From Myxococcales bacterium (GTDB taxonomy: Bacteria > Myxococcota_A > Polyangia > Polyangiales > Polyangiaceae), in assembly GCA_016703425.1 (NCBI GenBank), contig JADJCA010000015.1:62001-126000 (forward strand): DNA of 64,000 nt. Reading direction: 5' to 3'. Position numbers and translations under genes: made by a program. Shown here in pieces: positions 24,462 to 33,503 of this stretch (the first letter of the stretch is position 1; every line of letters starts with the position of its first letter). Below the pieces are notes generated by a model. The model was not told where the DNA came from. It saw nothing but the letters and a program-made list of their open reading frames with translations, and made no database searches.

Positions 24462-27400
24462 TTTCGTCGAAGAGCAGGGCGATGTTGTGCTCCTCGGTCA
24501 GCTTGCGGAGCGCGCGAACGAACTCCACGGGCTGGTTGTCAGGGTTGCGACTCCGGATCGGCTCGACGAGCACGAGGGCGAGCTCGTCGGCGTGCTTCTT
24601 GATCTCCTCGAGCGACTCCATGTCGCCGTACTTCAAGACGAGCGTGTGCTCGACGTGGCGCTGCGGAATGCCCGGCGCGATGGGCACCGTCTTCTTCTTG
24701 CCGCCAAAGGTGACGCCCTTGACGAGGACCTCATCGAAGATGCCGTGGTAGTGGCCCGCAAAGGTGGCGATGCCGTCTTTGCCGGTGACCGTTCGCGCCA
24801 AGCGAATGGCCGCGATGACCGCTTCCGAACCGGTGTTGCAGAAGGCCGCGCGCTCGTTGCCCGTGAGCTCGCAAAAGAGCTCGGCCAAGGGGCCCGCGAG
24901 GCGATTTTGAGGACCGATTTCGACGCCTCGATCGAGCTGCTCCTTGATGGCTTCGCGAAGGAAGGGCGGGTTGTGCCCCAGGAACGTGACGCCGTAGCCG
25001 TTGACGAGATCGATGTACTCGTTGCCGTCGAGGTCCCACAGCTTCGAGCCTTCGGTCTTCGCGGCGATGATGGGGAACACCATCTCCTTCCACTGGAGCT
25101 TGAAGCCCTGCACCGTGCGCGGGTCGGCGAACTGGGCGCGGTACTTCTGCGTCATGGACTTCGAGGTCGGCGCGCGCTCGCAGACGGCGCGAATGAGCGT
25201 GTCGATGTGCGCCTGCTGCTCCGGCGTGAGCGCGCCGGAGTCGTCGTGACGCCCCTTGTCCACGGGCTGCCACGGGCTCTCCTTGTTGACCTTCTTTTCG
25301 GGGACGATCTCCGCCGCGCCCGGCTTCGTGGCGGCGCGAGGCGAGACGGTGGTCGGGGTCGTGGTCGTGGTCGCGGTCGGGGTCGGGGTCGCGGTCGAGG
25401 TCGAGGTCGAGGTCGAGGTCGGAGCGTGCACGGGCACGGGCACGTTCACGTTTACGGGGAGAGAGGCGGGGAGAGAGGGAGAGGCACCGAGGGCCGCGAG
25501 CTGGGCCTGCATCACGGAGAGCTGTTGCGCGATGACGCGCTCGACGGCGCTCGCGTTGACGGGGGCCGCGATGGGAGTGGGTGCAAACTGCACGGGTCCC
25601 GTGGTGCCGTTGACCGGGGTCGCCACGACAACGGGGGCGGGCGCGGGCGCGACAGGGCTCGCCTCGGTAGCCGTCTGCCGGAGCTCGGACGCCGGGACCG
25701 GCAGCGGCGCTGGCAGCGCGGGGGCAACGGCCGTCTCTTCCGGAAACGCGTCGGGCGCGAGCTGACCATCGAGGAAGTCCGCGAGCGCGCCTACGCCGGG
25801 CGCCTTCTCGAGCAGCTGGCGCACCGTCGTCTTTACGCCAAAGCGCTTGCGGAAGGCGCCGTTCGCTTGCGTCAAGAAGAGCGAGTCGAAGCCCAACTCG
25901 AGGAAGGTCGCCGCCGGATCGATGCGTGACGCATCAAGGCCGGAGAGCTCCTGGAGGATGCGCTGAAGCTCGGTGACGATGCGATCTTTGCGGCTTTGCG
26001 TGGGCATGGCGGGCTCTTGGTGGAAAACGAGGGTCTGGACTGGCGCAGTAAGGACGGAAGGCAGTGGTGGCAGTTCGGGAACAGGTACCGGCAAAGGGGG
26101 CGCGACCGACGAGGCAACGGGGCTCGGCGAGGGCTCCGAAGCCGCGACGGAGAGCGGCGCGGTGACCGTCGAAGGCGCCGGGTCGAGGAAGTATCGTTTG
26201 CGCTCAAAGCAGTAGGAGGGCAGCGGCACGCGCCGACGCGACTGGCCCGCGAAGCGCCCTTCGTCGGCGAGCGGGAGGCCGAGGAGCCAAAGGCGCGCCG
26301 CGGCGCGCTCCAAGAACTCCACGTCGGACACCGTCTCGCTCGGGTGTCGCACCGTGCAAATGAGCGCGTCCTTCACCGCCGCTGGGTGTGACTTGGCGAG
26401 CGTCACGAGGGTGCGGCCCGGTCCCACCTCGACGAGCGCGCGGCCGCCGCCTTCGAGCGCGCAGTCGACCCCATCGGCGAAGCGGACCGTTTGCCGAAGG
26501 TGACGGACCCAATATTCGGGATCGCGGGCCTCGTCGGGGCGGAGCCACGTGCCCGTCACGTTGCTGACGACGGGCATCGTCGGCGCGTGCAGCTCGAGGG
26601 TGCGAAGGTACGCCGCGAACTCCGCGAGAATCGGCTCCACGAGCGACGAGTGGGCCGCCACATCGATGTGGATGCGCGTGGGCTCGATGTCGGCGCGCTC
26701 AAGCTTCGCCGCCAGCGCGTCGATGGACGCCACCTCTCCCGAGGCGACGCATTGATCACGCCGGTTGATGGCCGCGAACGACAGATCAGGCGTCATGAAC
26801 GGCCGCGCTTCGTCGGCGGAGAGCGGAATGCCGAGCATGCTTCCCTTCGGAAGCTTCTCGAAGAGCCGACCGCGGCACAGGACGACGCCGAGCGCGTCCT
26901 TCAGCGACATGACGCCGGCGAGGCACGCGGCGGTGTATTCGCCCATGCTGTGGCCGATCATCGCCGTCGGCTCGATGCCCCACGAGCGAAGGAGCATCGC
27001 GACCGAATATTCGACGGCGAAGAGCGCCGGCAGCGCTTGGCTGGGCTTCTCGAGAGCGCCCTTGGCAACGTCGCCTCCGTAGACCAAGTCGGCCAGCTCG
27101 GCGCCGAGGAGCGGACGCAAGTGATCGGCGCAGCGCGCGAAGGCCTCAGCGAAGGCCGGCTCGTGGCGAAGCCCCTCCGCCATGCGCGCGTATTGAGCGC
27201 CGCCGCCGGGAAACATGAACACGACGCCGGCGAGCGGCGTCTTGTCGGCGCCATTGCGCACCTCGAGCCCGGGCTTGCCGTCAGCCGCTACGCCCAACAG
27301 CTTCACGACGGCGTCTTGGGGCGAGCTCGCCACGACCGCCGCGCGGCACGTGAAGCGGCGTCGCCCTGCGAGGAGCGTGTGGGCCACGTCGGCGAGCGCG

Positions 27401-30400
27401 AGCTTCGGGTTGGCCGCCAGGTGCTCGGCCAGCTCTTCGCGCGCACGCGCAAGGGCCGTCTCGGTCTTTGCCGAGAGCACGAGCAGCTCATGACTTCGCC
27501 CCGCGCCCGTCGGCGGAAGGAGCGGCGCCTCCTCCACGATGGCGTGCGCGTTGGTGCCACCGAGGCCGAAGGCCGAGATGCCCGCGCGACGCGGCCTTTG
27601 TCCGCGCGGCCACGGCGAGAGCTTCCCGTTCACCACGAAGGGACTCTTCGCAAAGTCGATCTGAGGGTTGGGCTTCTCGAAGTTCAGACTCGGCGGGAGC
27701 GCCTCGTGCTCGAGCGAGAGCACCGTCTTGATGAGGCCCGCCGCCATGGCGCCGGCGTCGAGGTGGCCGATGTTGGTCTTCACCGAGCCGATGCGGCAAT
27801 ACCCCGTGCGCGTCGTCGTCTTGCGATACGCGCGGGTGAGGCCGGCCACCTCCATGGGATCGCCGATGACGGTGCCCGTGCCGTGCGTCTCGACGTAGTC
27901 GATGTCGTCGGCCGAGAGGCCCGCCAGCTCGAGCGCTCGCGTGATGACCTCCGACTGGCCTTGGACGCTCGGCGCCGTGAAGCCAATCTTCGCCCCGCCG
28001 TCGTTGTTGATGGCGGTGCCCTTCACGACGGCGCGGATGTTGTCGCCGTCCCTCAGCGCGTCGCGAAGCCGCTTGAGCACCAACATGCCGCAACCGGAGC
28101 CGCGCACCATGCCGCCAGCCTTCGCGTCGAAGGCGCGCACGTGACCGTCGGGCGCGAGCGCCCCGCCATCGACGTAGACGTAGCCCGCGTGCGAGGGCCC
28201 CAAGATCTTGGCCCCGCCGACGAGCACCATGTCGCTGTCGCCGCTCTTTAGACTCTGGCACGCGAGGTGGAGCGCCACGCCGGAGGTGGAGCACGCCGTC
28301 TGCACGTTGACCGCCGGCCCCTTGAGGTCGAGCTTGTAGGCCACGTGCATCGACGGAAAGTCCCGCTCGTTGCCGATCTGCAGGTGATGCTCGATGAGGC
28401 GCCCCTGGAACTCGGGCCGCACGGCGAGGTTCTCGAGCATGTACGGGTTGCGACCGACCCCGCCAAAAATGCCGATCTTCCCGCGGTAGCGCGACGGGTC
28501 GTAGCCCGCGTCTTCGAGCGCCGCGTACGCGCACTCGAGGAAGATGCGCTGCTGCGGATCCATCAGCTCCGCTTCCCGCGGCGTCATTCCGAAGAACGCC
28601 GCATCGAAGCTCTCTGCCTCGTCCAGGTGGAACGAGAGCGGAACGAAGTCGGGGTTCGCGAGCAGGCTCACGTCGAGGCCCCCGCGCTCGAGGTCTTCGG
28701 CGGTGACGGGCTTCGTCGCCTCGACGCCGCGCTCGAGGTTGGTCCAGAACGCGCGCGCGTTCTTGGCGCCGGGGAACCGACCCGCGAGACCCACGATGGC
28801 CATTTCGGAAGAACCGGCAGCCGCGTCGCCCCGCGAGTCCCCCCGCAAGGCCGCGTCCTTTGCCGCCGTGTCGTCTTCTCCACCGGTCGTTGCGGCGCCG
28901 TCGGCGAAGCGCGCCACCGCGGCGGGGTGATCACGGAGCAGGACAGCGGCAATCTCCGCGATGGTGGGCGCCTCAAAGAAGCTGACGATAGGGATCGTCT
29001 CTTTGAGCTCATCGGAGAGCCGCGCCACGAAACGCACCGCTTGCAGCGACGTGCCACCGAGCTCGAAGTAGCGATCGTGCACGCCGACCGAGTCGATCTC
29101 GAGGGTGTCTTCCCAGAGCTTGCAGAGGAGCTTCTCGAGGGGCTTTCGCGGTGCGACGTAGCCACGCTCCAATTCGGGTCGCTTGCGACCAGGCTTCGGC
29201 AGCGCCTTGCGGTCGACCTTGCCCATGGGCGAGAGCGGCAACGCGTCCATGAGCACGAAGGCGCCCGGCACCATGTAGCTCGGCAGCCGCGCCTCGAGCA
29301 GCGATCGAAGCCGACCGGCGGTGAGCGTCTCGCCTTTCTTCGCCGTGACGTAGGCGACGAGCCTCTTGTCGCCGGGCGAGTCCTCGCGCGCCAAGACGAC
29401 GGCCTGCTCGACGGCGGCGAGCTCGCCGAGCGCCGTTTCGATCTCGCCGAGCTCGATGCGATGGCCGCCGATCTTCACTTGATCGTCGGTACGACCACAG
29501 AACTCGATGTTGCCGTCGGGCAGGCGGCGAACGCGATCACCGGTAAAATACAGGCGCTCGCCCTTGGCGAACGGGCTCTCGACGAAGCGTTCGGCGGTGA
29601 GCTCGGGCCGGTTCAGGTAGCCCGTCGCGAGGCCGTCACCGCCGACGTAGAGGTCGCCGATCTCGCCGTCCGCGGTTCGCTCGCGACGCTCGTTCAGGAT
29701 GAAGACGTCGGTGTGCGCGATGGCCGTGCCGATGGGGATCGACGCGAGCTTCGGATCGAGCGCGCGCGGAATGCGGAAGCAGCAGGTGAAGGTCGTGCTC
29801 TCGGTGGGGCCGTAGCCGTTGACGAGTTGCGTCGACGGCAAGACTTCGAGGGCGCGCTTGATGTGATGAACGCTGAGGGCCTCACCGCCGGCGAGGACTT
29901 CGGCCACCGACCGCAACGTCGCGGGCGCCCGATCGATGACGAGGTTGAAGAGCGACGAGGTGAGCCACATCGTCGTGACGCCGGTCTTGACGACGGTCTC
30001 GCGCAAGAAGTCGAGGTCTGGCACGCCAGAACCGGGGTAGAGCACGCACCGGCCGCCGTGGAGGAGCGGCGCCCAAATCTCGAGCGTCGCCGCGTCGAAG
30101 GAGACGGGCGCGAGCTGCAAGAAGACCCGCGTCTCGTCCATCGGCGTGAAGTGGTTGTCGATGACGAGCCGCACGACGCCGCGATGGGGGACGCAGACGC
30201 CCTTCGGCTTTCCCGTGGAGCCAGACGTGTAGATCACGTACGCGAGATCGCCGCCGGTGAGCGGCGGCGTGTGGACGAGCGGCGCCGCGATGGCGCCGGC
30301 GCCGAAGCCCGCGTCGAGGCAAATGACGCGCGTGCCGCGAGCCACGACGCCCTGGGGCAGCGTCGGCGCGAGGTGCTGCTGCGTGAGGAGCACCGGCGCC

Positions 30401-30732
30401 TGCGTGTCCTCCACCATGAAGGTGACGCGCTCCTTCGGGTAGGCTGGGTCGAGCGGCACGTAGGCGCAGCCCGCCTTGAGGATGCCGAGGAAGGCGACGA
30501 TGGTCTCGAGGGAGCGATCCATGTACGTCGCCACGAAGGAGCCGCGCGCCGCGCCGCTCTCGCGAATGAGCGCAGCCACGTGGTTCGCGCGGAGGTCGAG
30601 CTCGCGGTAGGTGAGCGTCTGCTCCGGCTGAGCGCCGCGGCCCGGGAGCACGAGCGCCACGCGCTCGCCGCCGCGCCGGACGACCTCTTCGAAGCGAGCG
30701 GGGATGGATTGATCTCGGTGATAGCTAGGCAT
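24400..30732 (-). CDS. N-terminal part of the PKS-NRPS hybrid: A (Val-like) - T - KS - AT - ACP - aminotransferase N-half
   Basis: The 2110-aa protein begins with an adenylation domain (1-500; YTSGSTGKPKG, FDAATLEIW, NGYGPTESTTF). A carrier follows (about 530-600, FELGGTSLQ), then a ketosynthase (about 641-1067; QTACSTS, VETHGTGT, KTNIGHLDAG), an acyltransferase (about 1164-1455; GHSMGEY, with VAAH where HAFH or YASH usually sits) and an ACP (LELGFDSLFL, about 1615). A long Pro/Ala/Thr linker leads to the first half of a class III aminotransferase (1834-2089; NTGSEAVIAAIRLAR, GHYHG, LLFDE). The pocket DALWLGGTFK is close to the Val code DAFWIGGTFK. The KS-AT-ACP-aminotransferase order is that of mycosubtilin/iturin-type synthases, which install a beta-amine. 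After LLFDE the frame slips and ends in a short nonsense tail. Deleting one A would give a single protein of about 3,800 residues. Confidence 0.9.
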   Translation of the reverse strand: MPSYHRDQSIPARFEEVVRRGGERVALVLPGRGAQPEQTLTYRELDLRANHVAALIRESGAARGSFVATYMDRSLETIVAFLGILKAGCAYVPLDPAYPKERVTFMVEDTQAPVLLTQQHLAPTLPQGVVARGTRVICLDAGFGAGAIAAPLVHTPPLTGGDLAYVIYTSGSTGKPKGVCVPHRGVVRLVIDNHFTPMDETRVFLQLAPVSFDAATLEIWAPLLHGGRCVLYPGSGVPDLDFLRETVVKTGVTTMWLTSSLFNLVIDRAPATLRSVAEVLAGGEALSVHHIKRALEVLPSTQLVNGYGPTESTTFTCCFRIPRALDPKLASIPIGTAIAHTDVFILNERRERTADGEIGDLYVGGDGLATGYLNRPELTAERFVESPFAKGERLYFTGDRVRRLPDGNIEFCGRTDDQVKIGGHRIELGEIETALGELAAVEQAVVLAREDSPGDKRLVAYVTAKKGETLTAGRLRSLLEARLPSYMVPGAFVLMDALPLSPMGKVDRKALPKPGRKRPELERGYVAPRKPLEKLLCKLWEDTLEIDSVGVHDRYFELGGTSLQAVRFVARLSDELKETIPIVSFFEAPTIAEIAAVLLRDHPAAVARFADGAATTGGEDDTAAKDAALRGDSRGDAAAGSSEMAIVGLAGRFPGAKNARAFWTNLERGVEATKPVTAEDLERGGLDVSLLANPDFVPLSFHLDEAESFDAAFFGMTPREAELMDPQQRIFLECAYAALEDAGYDPSRYRGKIGIFGGVGRNPYMLENLAVRPEFQGRLIEHHLQIGNERDFPSMHVAYKLDLKGPAVNVQTACSTSGVALHLACQSLKSGDSDMVLVGGAKILGPSHAGYVYVDGGALAPDGHVRAFDAKAGGMVRGSGCGMLVLKRLRDALRDGDNIRAVVKGTAINNDGGAKIGFTAPSVQGQSEVITRALELAGLSADDIDYVETHGTGTVIGDPMEVAGLTRAYRKTTTRTGYCRIGSVKTNIGHLDAGAMAAGLIKTVLSLEHEALPPSLNFEKPNPQIDFAKSPFVVNGKLSPWPRGQRPRRAGISAFGLGGTNAHAIVEEAPLLPPTGAGRSHELLVLSAKTETALARAREELAEHLAANPKLALADVAHTLLAGRRRFTCRAAVVASSPQDAVVKLLGVAADGKPGLEVRNGADKTPLAGVVFMFPGGGAQYARMAEGLRHEPAFAEAFARCADHLRPLLGAELADLVYGGDVAKGALEKPSQALPALFAVEYSVAMLLRSWGIEPTAMIGHSMGEYTAACLAGVMSLKDALGVVLCRGRLFEKLPKGSMLGIPLSADEARPFMTPDLSFAAINRRDQCVASGEVASIDALAAKLERADIEPTRIHIDVAAHSSLVEPILAEFAAYLRTLELHAPTMPVVSNVTGTWLRPDEARDPEYWVRHLRQTVRFADGVDCALEGGGRALVEVGPGRTLVTLAKSHPAAVKDALICTVRHPSETVSDVEFLERAAARLWLLGLPLADEGRFAGQSRRRVPLPSYCFERKRYFLDPAPSTVTAPLSVAASEPSPSPVASSVAPPLPVPVPELPPLPSVLTAPVQTLVFHQEPAMPTQSRKDRIVTELQRILQELSGLDASRIDPAATFLELGFDSLFLTQANGAFRKRFGVKTTVRQLLEKAPGVGALADFLDGQLAPDAFPEETAVAPALPAPLPVPASELRQTATEASPVAPAPAPVVVATPVNGTTGPVQFAPTPIAAPVNASAVERVIAQQLSVMQAQLAALGASPSLPASLPVNVNVPVPVHAPTSTSTSTSTATPTPTATTTTTPTTVSPRAATKPGAAEIVPEKKVNKESPWQPVDKGRHDDSGALTPEQQAHIDTLIRAVCERAPTSKSMTQKYRAQFADPRTVQGFKLQWKEMVFPIIAAKTEGSKLWDLDGNEYIDLVNGYGVTFLGHNPPFLREAIKEQLDRGVEIGPQNRLAGPLAELFCELTGNERAAFCNTGSEAVIAAIRLARTVTGKDGIATFAGHYHGIFDEVLVKGVTFGGKKKTVPIAPGIPQRHVEHTLVLKYGDMESLEEIKKHADELALVLVEPIRSRNPDNQPVEFVRALRKLTEEHNIALLFDENGDGLPVAPGRHAGALGHPR
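25351..25422. repeat. Twelve tandem GGTCGN hexanucleotides in a PKS linker
   Basis: Twelve uninterrupted GGTCGN units (N varies) encode, on the minus strand, a Thr/Ser/Pro/Ala run in the linker between the ACP and the aminotransferase. The period is two codons, so copy-number change keeps the frame. It is a low-complexity minisatellite, not a CRISPR. Confidence 0.85.
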
Positions 30733-30738
30733 GAGCGC

Positions 30739-31626
30739 TCAGCGGGCGGGTGTTTCGGTGGGCAGGGCGTCGGTCGACCCGGAGTCGCGGGAGCCGTCGT
30801 CCCGCGACGGAACGCGGCCGAACATCGGCTTCGGTCCCCAGAAGGCGAAGAGCGCCAGGCCGAAGAGGCACTTCATGAGCACGAAGGCGACGTATTGCGC
30901 GAGGCCGCCGCGAAGCGGCAAAACGGGGATGATCTGGCTCGTGTAGTTGGTCGTCGCCTGCATCACGAAGACCACCGCGGCGCTGCGCGTGCGCACGTAG
31001 AGCCAGCCGCAAATGGCGGCGATGGTCATGAAGTTCAAGATGAGCGGGACGATGGGCAGCCCCGGCGCCACCTGGATGTCGGCGATGACCAGCGGGACGT
31101 ACCAAAGGCCCCAAAAGAGACCGACCAAGAGGCACGCCTGAAAGAGGCGATACCGGGCCGAAAAGACCGCGAGAAGAAAGCCGACCCACGCGATCTCTTC
31201 CGAGGCAGCGATCTGCGCCGTGAGGGAGAGGAACCTTAGGCCCGCCGCCTCGGCGAAATCGAAGTGGATGTCGTTCACGGCGCCAACGGCGCGGAGGCAG
31301 AGGAGCGCGAGCACCGCCACGAAGGACGGGTAGACGAGGGCGAAGAGCCAGTACTTCAAGGGCACGCGGACGTTGAAGAGCGAGGACAGGAGGTGCGCGG
31401 CGGCGCTCTTGCCCTGGGCCAGGTACGCGACCGCGAGGGCCGCGAGGGCCGGCGTGAAGACGCGAAGGGCGCTGAGGCCGTGGTTGCGAATCTGAAAATA
31501 CTGGGTCGCGACGATGAAGCTCTGCGTCGCGAAGGCGACGACGACGAAGGTCGTGGCCGGGTACGCGGCGACGAGGGCCGACGGCCCCGTCCGCGCCTGC
31601 GTGCGCGTGCGGGAGTCGGAGTTCAT
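30739..31626 (-). CDS. CPBP-like (CAAX protease-related) membrane protein with altered catalytic motifs
   Basis: The 295-aa protein has about eight membrane helices. It carries the CPBP-family blocks ASEEIAWVGFLL (family motif EExxxR) and LFWGLWYVPLV (family motif FxxxH), then LNFMTIAAICGWLYVRT. The family Arg is Val and the family His is Tyr, so classical proteolysis seems unlikely. CPBP proteins otherwise process prenylated proteins or small peptides or act in self-immunity. The gene sits between the hydrolase pair and the PKS-NRPS, six bases before the latter's start, so it belongs to the operon. An immunity, sensing or transport-assisting role is inference only. Confidence 0.75.
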   Translation of the reverse strand: MNSDSRTRTQARTGPSALVAAYPATTFVVVAFATQSFIVATQYFQIRNHGLSALRVFTPALAALAVAYLAQGKSAAAHLLSSLFNVRVPLKYWLFALVYPSFVAVLALLCLRAVGAVNDIHFDFAEAAGLRFLSLTAQIAASEEIAWVGFLLAVFSARYRLFQACLLVGLFWGLWYVPLVIADIQVAPGLPIVPLILNFMTIAAICGWLYVRTRSAAVVFVMQATTNYTSQIIPVLPLRGGLAQYVAFVLMKCLFGLALFAFWGPKPMFGRVPSRDDGSRDSGSTDALPTETPAR

Positions 31627-31692
31627 GCGCGGCGTTGTCCACGAGCGGTCTGGTGACGCGAGAGCAATGGACCGCGCATCGTACCGACAAAC

Positions 31693-32595
31693 TCACCGCG
31701 AACGGGAGAGGTCTCGCGAGAGCGCATCCAAGAAGGCTCCCACATCGGCGGTCATCTCGTTTCGGTCACCCTGGAGCAGATACGTGTGGTCCGCGTGCGG
31801 GTAGTACTTGACCGTGACCCGCTCCCGATGCGAGAGCCGCGGGAACATCTCATCGAACTGCCGCGGGTGCACGAACCCCGACCATCCGCCGGTGTAGACG
31901 AAGAGGATGCGCGCGCCTCGCGTGAGCATCTGATCGAGCTCACGGCGCGCCGTCTCCTTGGGCGGCCAGTCTTGGTAGAAGAGCCCCTTGCGCTCGTCCG
32001 ACGCCTCCGCCGACGGGCCGATGGGGGTCGGGCCTCGCATGAGCCCCGCGACCATCGACCACGCGCGACCCGAGAGGCGCCGACCCGAGCCAGCCCAGCG
32101 CCCCGGCGACCGGAGCACCCGCTTCACGGTGGGCCGATGCGTGCTGAGCGTCGGGTAGGCGGAGCCGTCGAGCATCCAGAGGCCGACGACGCGGTCGTCG
32201 GCCACGCCGATGCGGTGCGCGTTCATCGCTCCCGAGCAGAGTCCACCGACGACGAACTGCCGCGCGCCGTAGCGCTGCGCCAAGAAGTCCATGGCAGCGC
32301 GGCCGTCTTTCAACACCTGCTCGGTGGCGTGCGCGCCTCCCTCGCCCTTCGCGCTGTCGCCGAGGCCGGACTGATCGAAGCGCAAGACCGAAAAACCTCG
32401 CTCCGCCAGGCTTCGCGCGAGCGACACGGCCAAACGGAAAGGGCCTGCACGATGGACGATGCCGGCGTTGAGCAGCACCACGAAGGGGCGCGACGCGGCG
32501 GCCGGCTCGCTGTCGAACGACGCGTCCGGCAAGGTGACGATGCCCATGAGCGAGCCGTCGGGACCGAAGGCATGAACGCGCTCCTTCGGGCTCAT
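31693..32595 (-). CDS. Alpha/beta hydrolase with cysteine nucleophile
   Basis: The 300-aa cytosolic protein shows the alpha/beta-hydrolase core: VVLLNAGIVHRAGP (oxyanion region), FSVLRFDQSGLGDS and the nucleophile elbow GGLCSGAMN, where Cys (about residue 120) takes the usual Ser position. A late Asp/His region contains YPHADHTYLLQ. Cys nucleophiles occur in dienelactone hydrolase and in some thioesterases that release strained or slow-reacting products. The layout also resembles hydrolase 1 of exosortase-A systems, though no exosortase is seen here. Its start overlaps the stop of the preceding hydrolase-like gene in ATGA (32592-32595). It is a candidate trans-acting release enzyme for the thioesterase-less NRPS. 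Confidence 0.78.
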   Translation of the reverse strand: MSPKERVHAFGPDGSLMGIVTLPDASFDSEPAAASRPFVVLLNAGIVHRAGPFRLAVSLARSLAERGFSVLRFDQSGLGDSAKGEGGAHATEQVLKDGRAAMDFLAQRYGARQFVVGGLCSGAMNAHRIGVADDRVVGLWMLDGSAYPTLSTHRPTVKRVLRSPGRWAGSGRRLSGRAWSMVAGLMRGPTPIGPSAEASDERKGLFYQDWPPKETARRELDQMLTRGARILFVYTGGWSGFVHPRQFDEMFPRLSHRERVTVKYYPHADHTYLLQGDRNEMTADVGAFLDALSRDLSRSR

Positions 32596-33380
32596 GACGT
32601 GCGCTCCTCGAGGTACGCCGTCACGGCGCGGAGCGCGTCGCCGGGGAGGAGCAGCTCTTCGACGTCGTCGGGGCTCACCCACCTCGAATCGAGCGTGACG
32701 TCGCGAACCGTGGCGTCCCGTCGGTCCCTTAGGCTCCGGCCCAGCGCTTCCAGCTCGAGGCTCCGGAACGACCGCACGAGACACAGGGGCGCGTCGGGCA
32801 GGCGCTCCGTGAGGTCCACGGACTCGATCTCCCGGAGGAGCGACGACCCGTAGTCGAAGCCGACGAGCTCCGAGGGCGGGCGCTGGGCACGACCGCTCGC
32901 CTCGAAGTAGCGAAGCGAGTCGGTGGTCAGCGAATCGGTCAGCAAGCGCAGCGATCGGACGAAGCGGTTTCCGAAGACGACCGGGTCCCACAGGACGACG
33001 TTTGCCGCGTCGACCGCCTGGGCGCCGAGCGCCGCCAGCGTCGCGCCGAAGCGGAGCCCCACGAGGGACACGTCACGGACCCCGGACGCATCCCGCAGCT
33101 CATCCTTGGCGGCGATCAAGTCTTCCGCCCAGCGCGCAAGGGTCGCCTCGTGAAGCTCACCGGCCGAGTCACCGACGCCAAACCAATCGAAGCGGAGGCA
33201 GTCGAACCCCGCCTTGTTGAGGGCGACCGAGAGCTGCCGCATCGCCCAATGCGAGCGCACGTGCTCCTGCCCGATGGGGGGGCACAAGACGACGCCGTGG
33301 TCGCGCCTGACGTTCGACGCGGCCTCGCTGAAGACGCCGAGCAAGGCGCTCTGGGATTGTCCGAAATACAGCGCGGGCAC
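32592..33380 (-). CDS. Alpha/beta-hydrolase-fold protein lacking the nucleophile
   Basis: The 262-aa protein has HGVVLCPPIGQEHVRSHW, FDCLRFDWFGVGDSAGE and an elbow SLVGLRFGATLA in which the nucleophile is Arg (about residue 110). Catalysis by the usual mechanism is therefore not expected. It is translationally coupled to the Cys hydrolase downstream, and the pair resembles the two hydrolases of exosortase-A loci. A scaffold, acyl-binding or regulatory role beside the active partner is plausible. It begins 123 bp after the flippase stop, and a hairpin lies in that gap. Confidence 0.75.
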   Translation of the reverse strand: MPALYFGQSQSALLGVFSEAASNVRRDHGVVLCPPIGQEHVRSHWAMRQLSVALNKAGFDCLRFDWFGVGDSAGELHEATLARWAEDLIAAKDELRDASGVRDVSLVGLRFGATLAALGAQAVDAANVVLWDPVVFGNRFVRSLRLLTDSLTTDSLRYFEASGRAQRPPSELVGFDYGSSLLREIESVDLTERLPDAPLCLVRSFRSLELEALGRSLRDRRDATVRDVTLDSRWVSPDDVEELLLPGDALRAVTAYLEERTS

Positions 33381-33397
33381 CGAAACTCGATTGGGCG

Positions 33398-33415
33398 ACG
33401 CTCGTCAGCGAGCGT
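33398..33415. repeat. Hairpin between flippase and hydrolase genes
   Basis: ACGCTCG (33398-33404), loop TCAG, CGAGCGT (33409-33415) form a perfect 7-bp stem in the 123-bp gap, 18 bp before the start of the hydrolase-like gene. There is no T-tract, so an attenuator, operator or mRNA-processing site is more likely than a simple terminator. Confidence 0.35.
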
Positions 33416-33503
33416 GGGCTTTCAAGTACCGCATTTCAAGGGTCGGGTGCGCTCGAAAGCAACGGGGGCGAAGACAACGCGCGTGGTCTCGGCCCGAGCG
33501 ATC

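Noticed and set aside
25351..25422. Tandem GGTCGN units as a possible CRISPR-like array
   Set aside because: There are no spacers; the units are contiguous hexamers inside a coding linker.
28267..31239. A 990-codon plus-strand frame opposite the PKS-NRPS
   Set aside because: Antisense to KS, T and A domains with clear catalytic motifs; no domain of its own.
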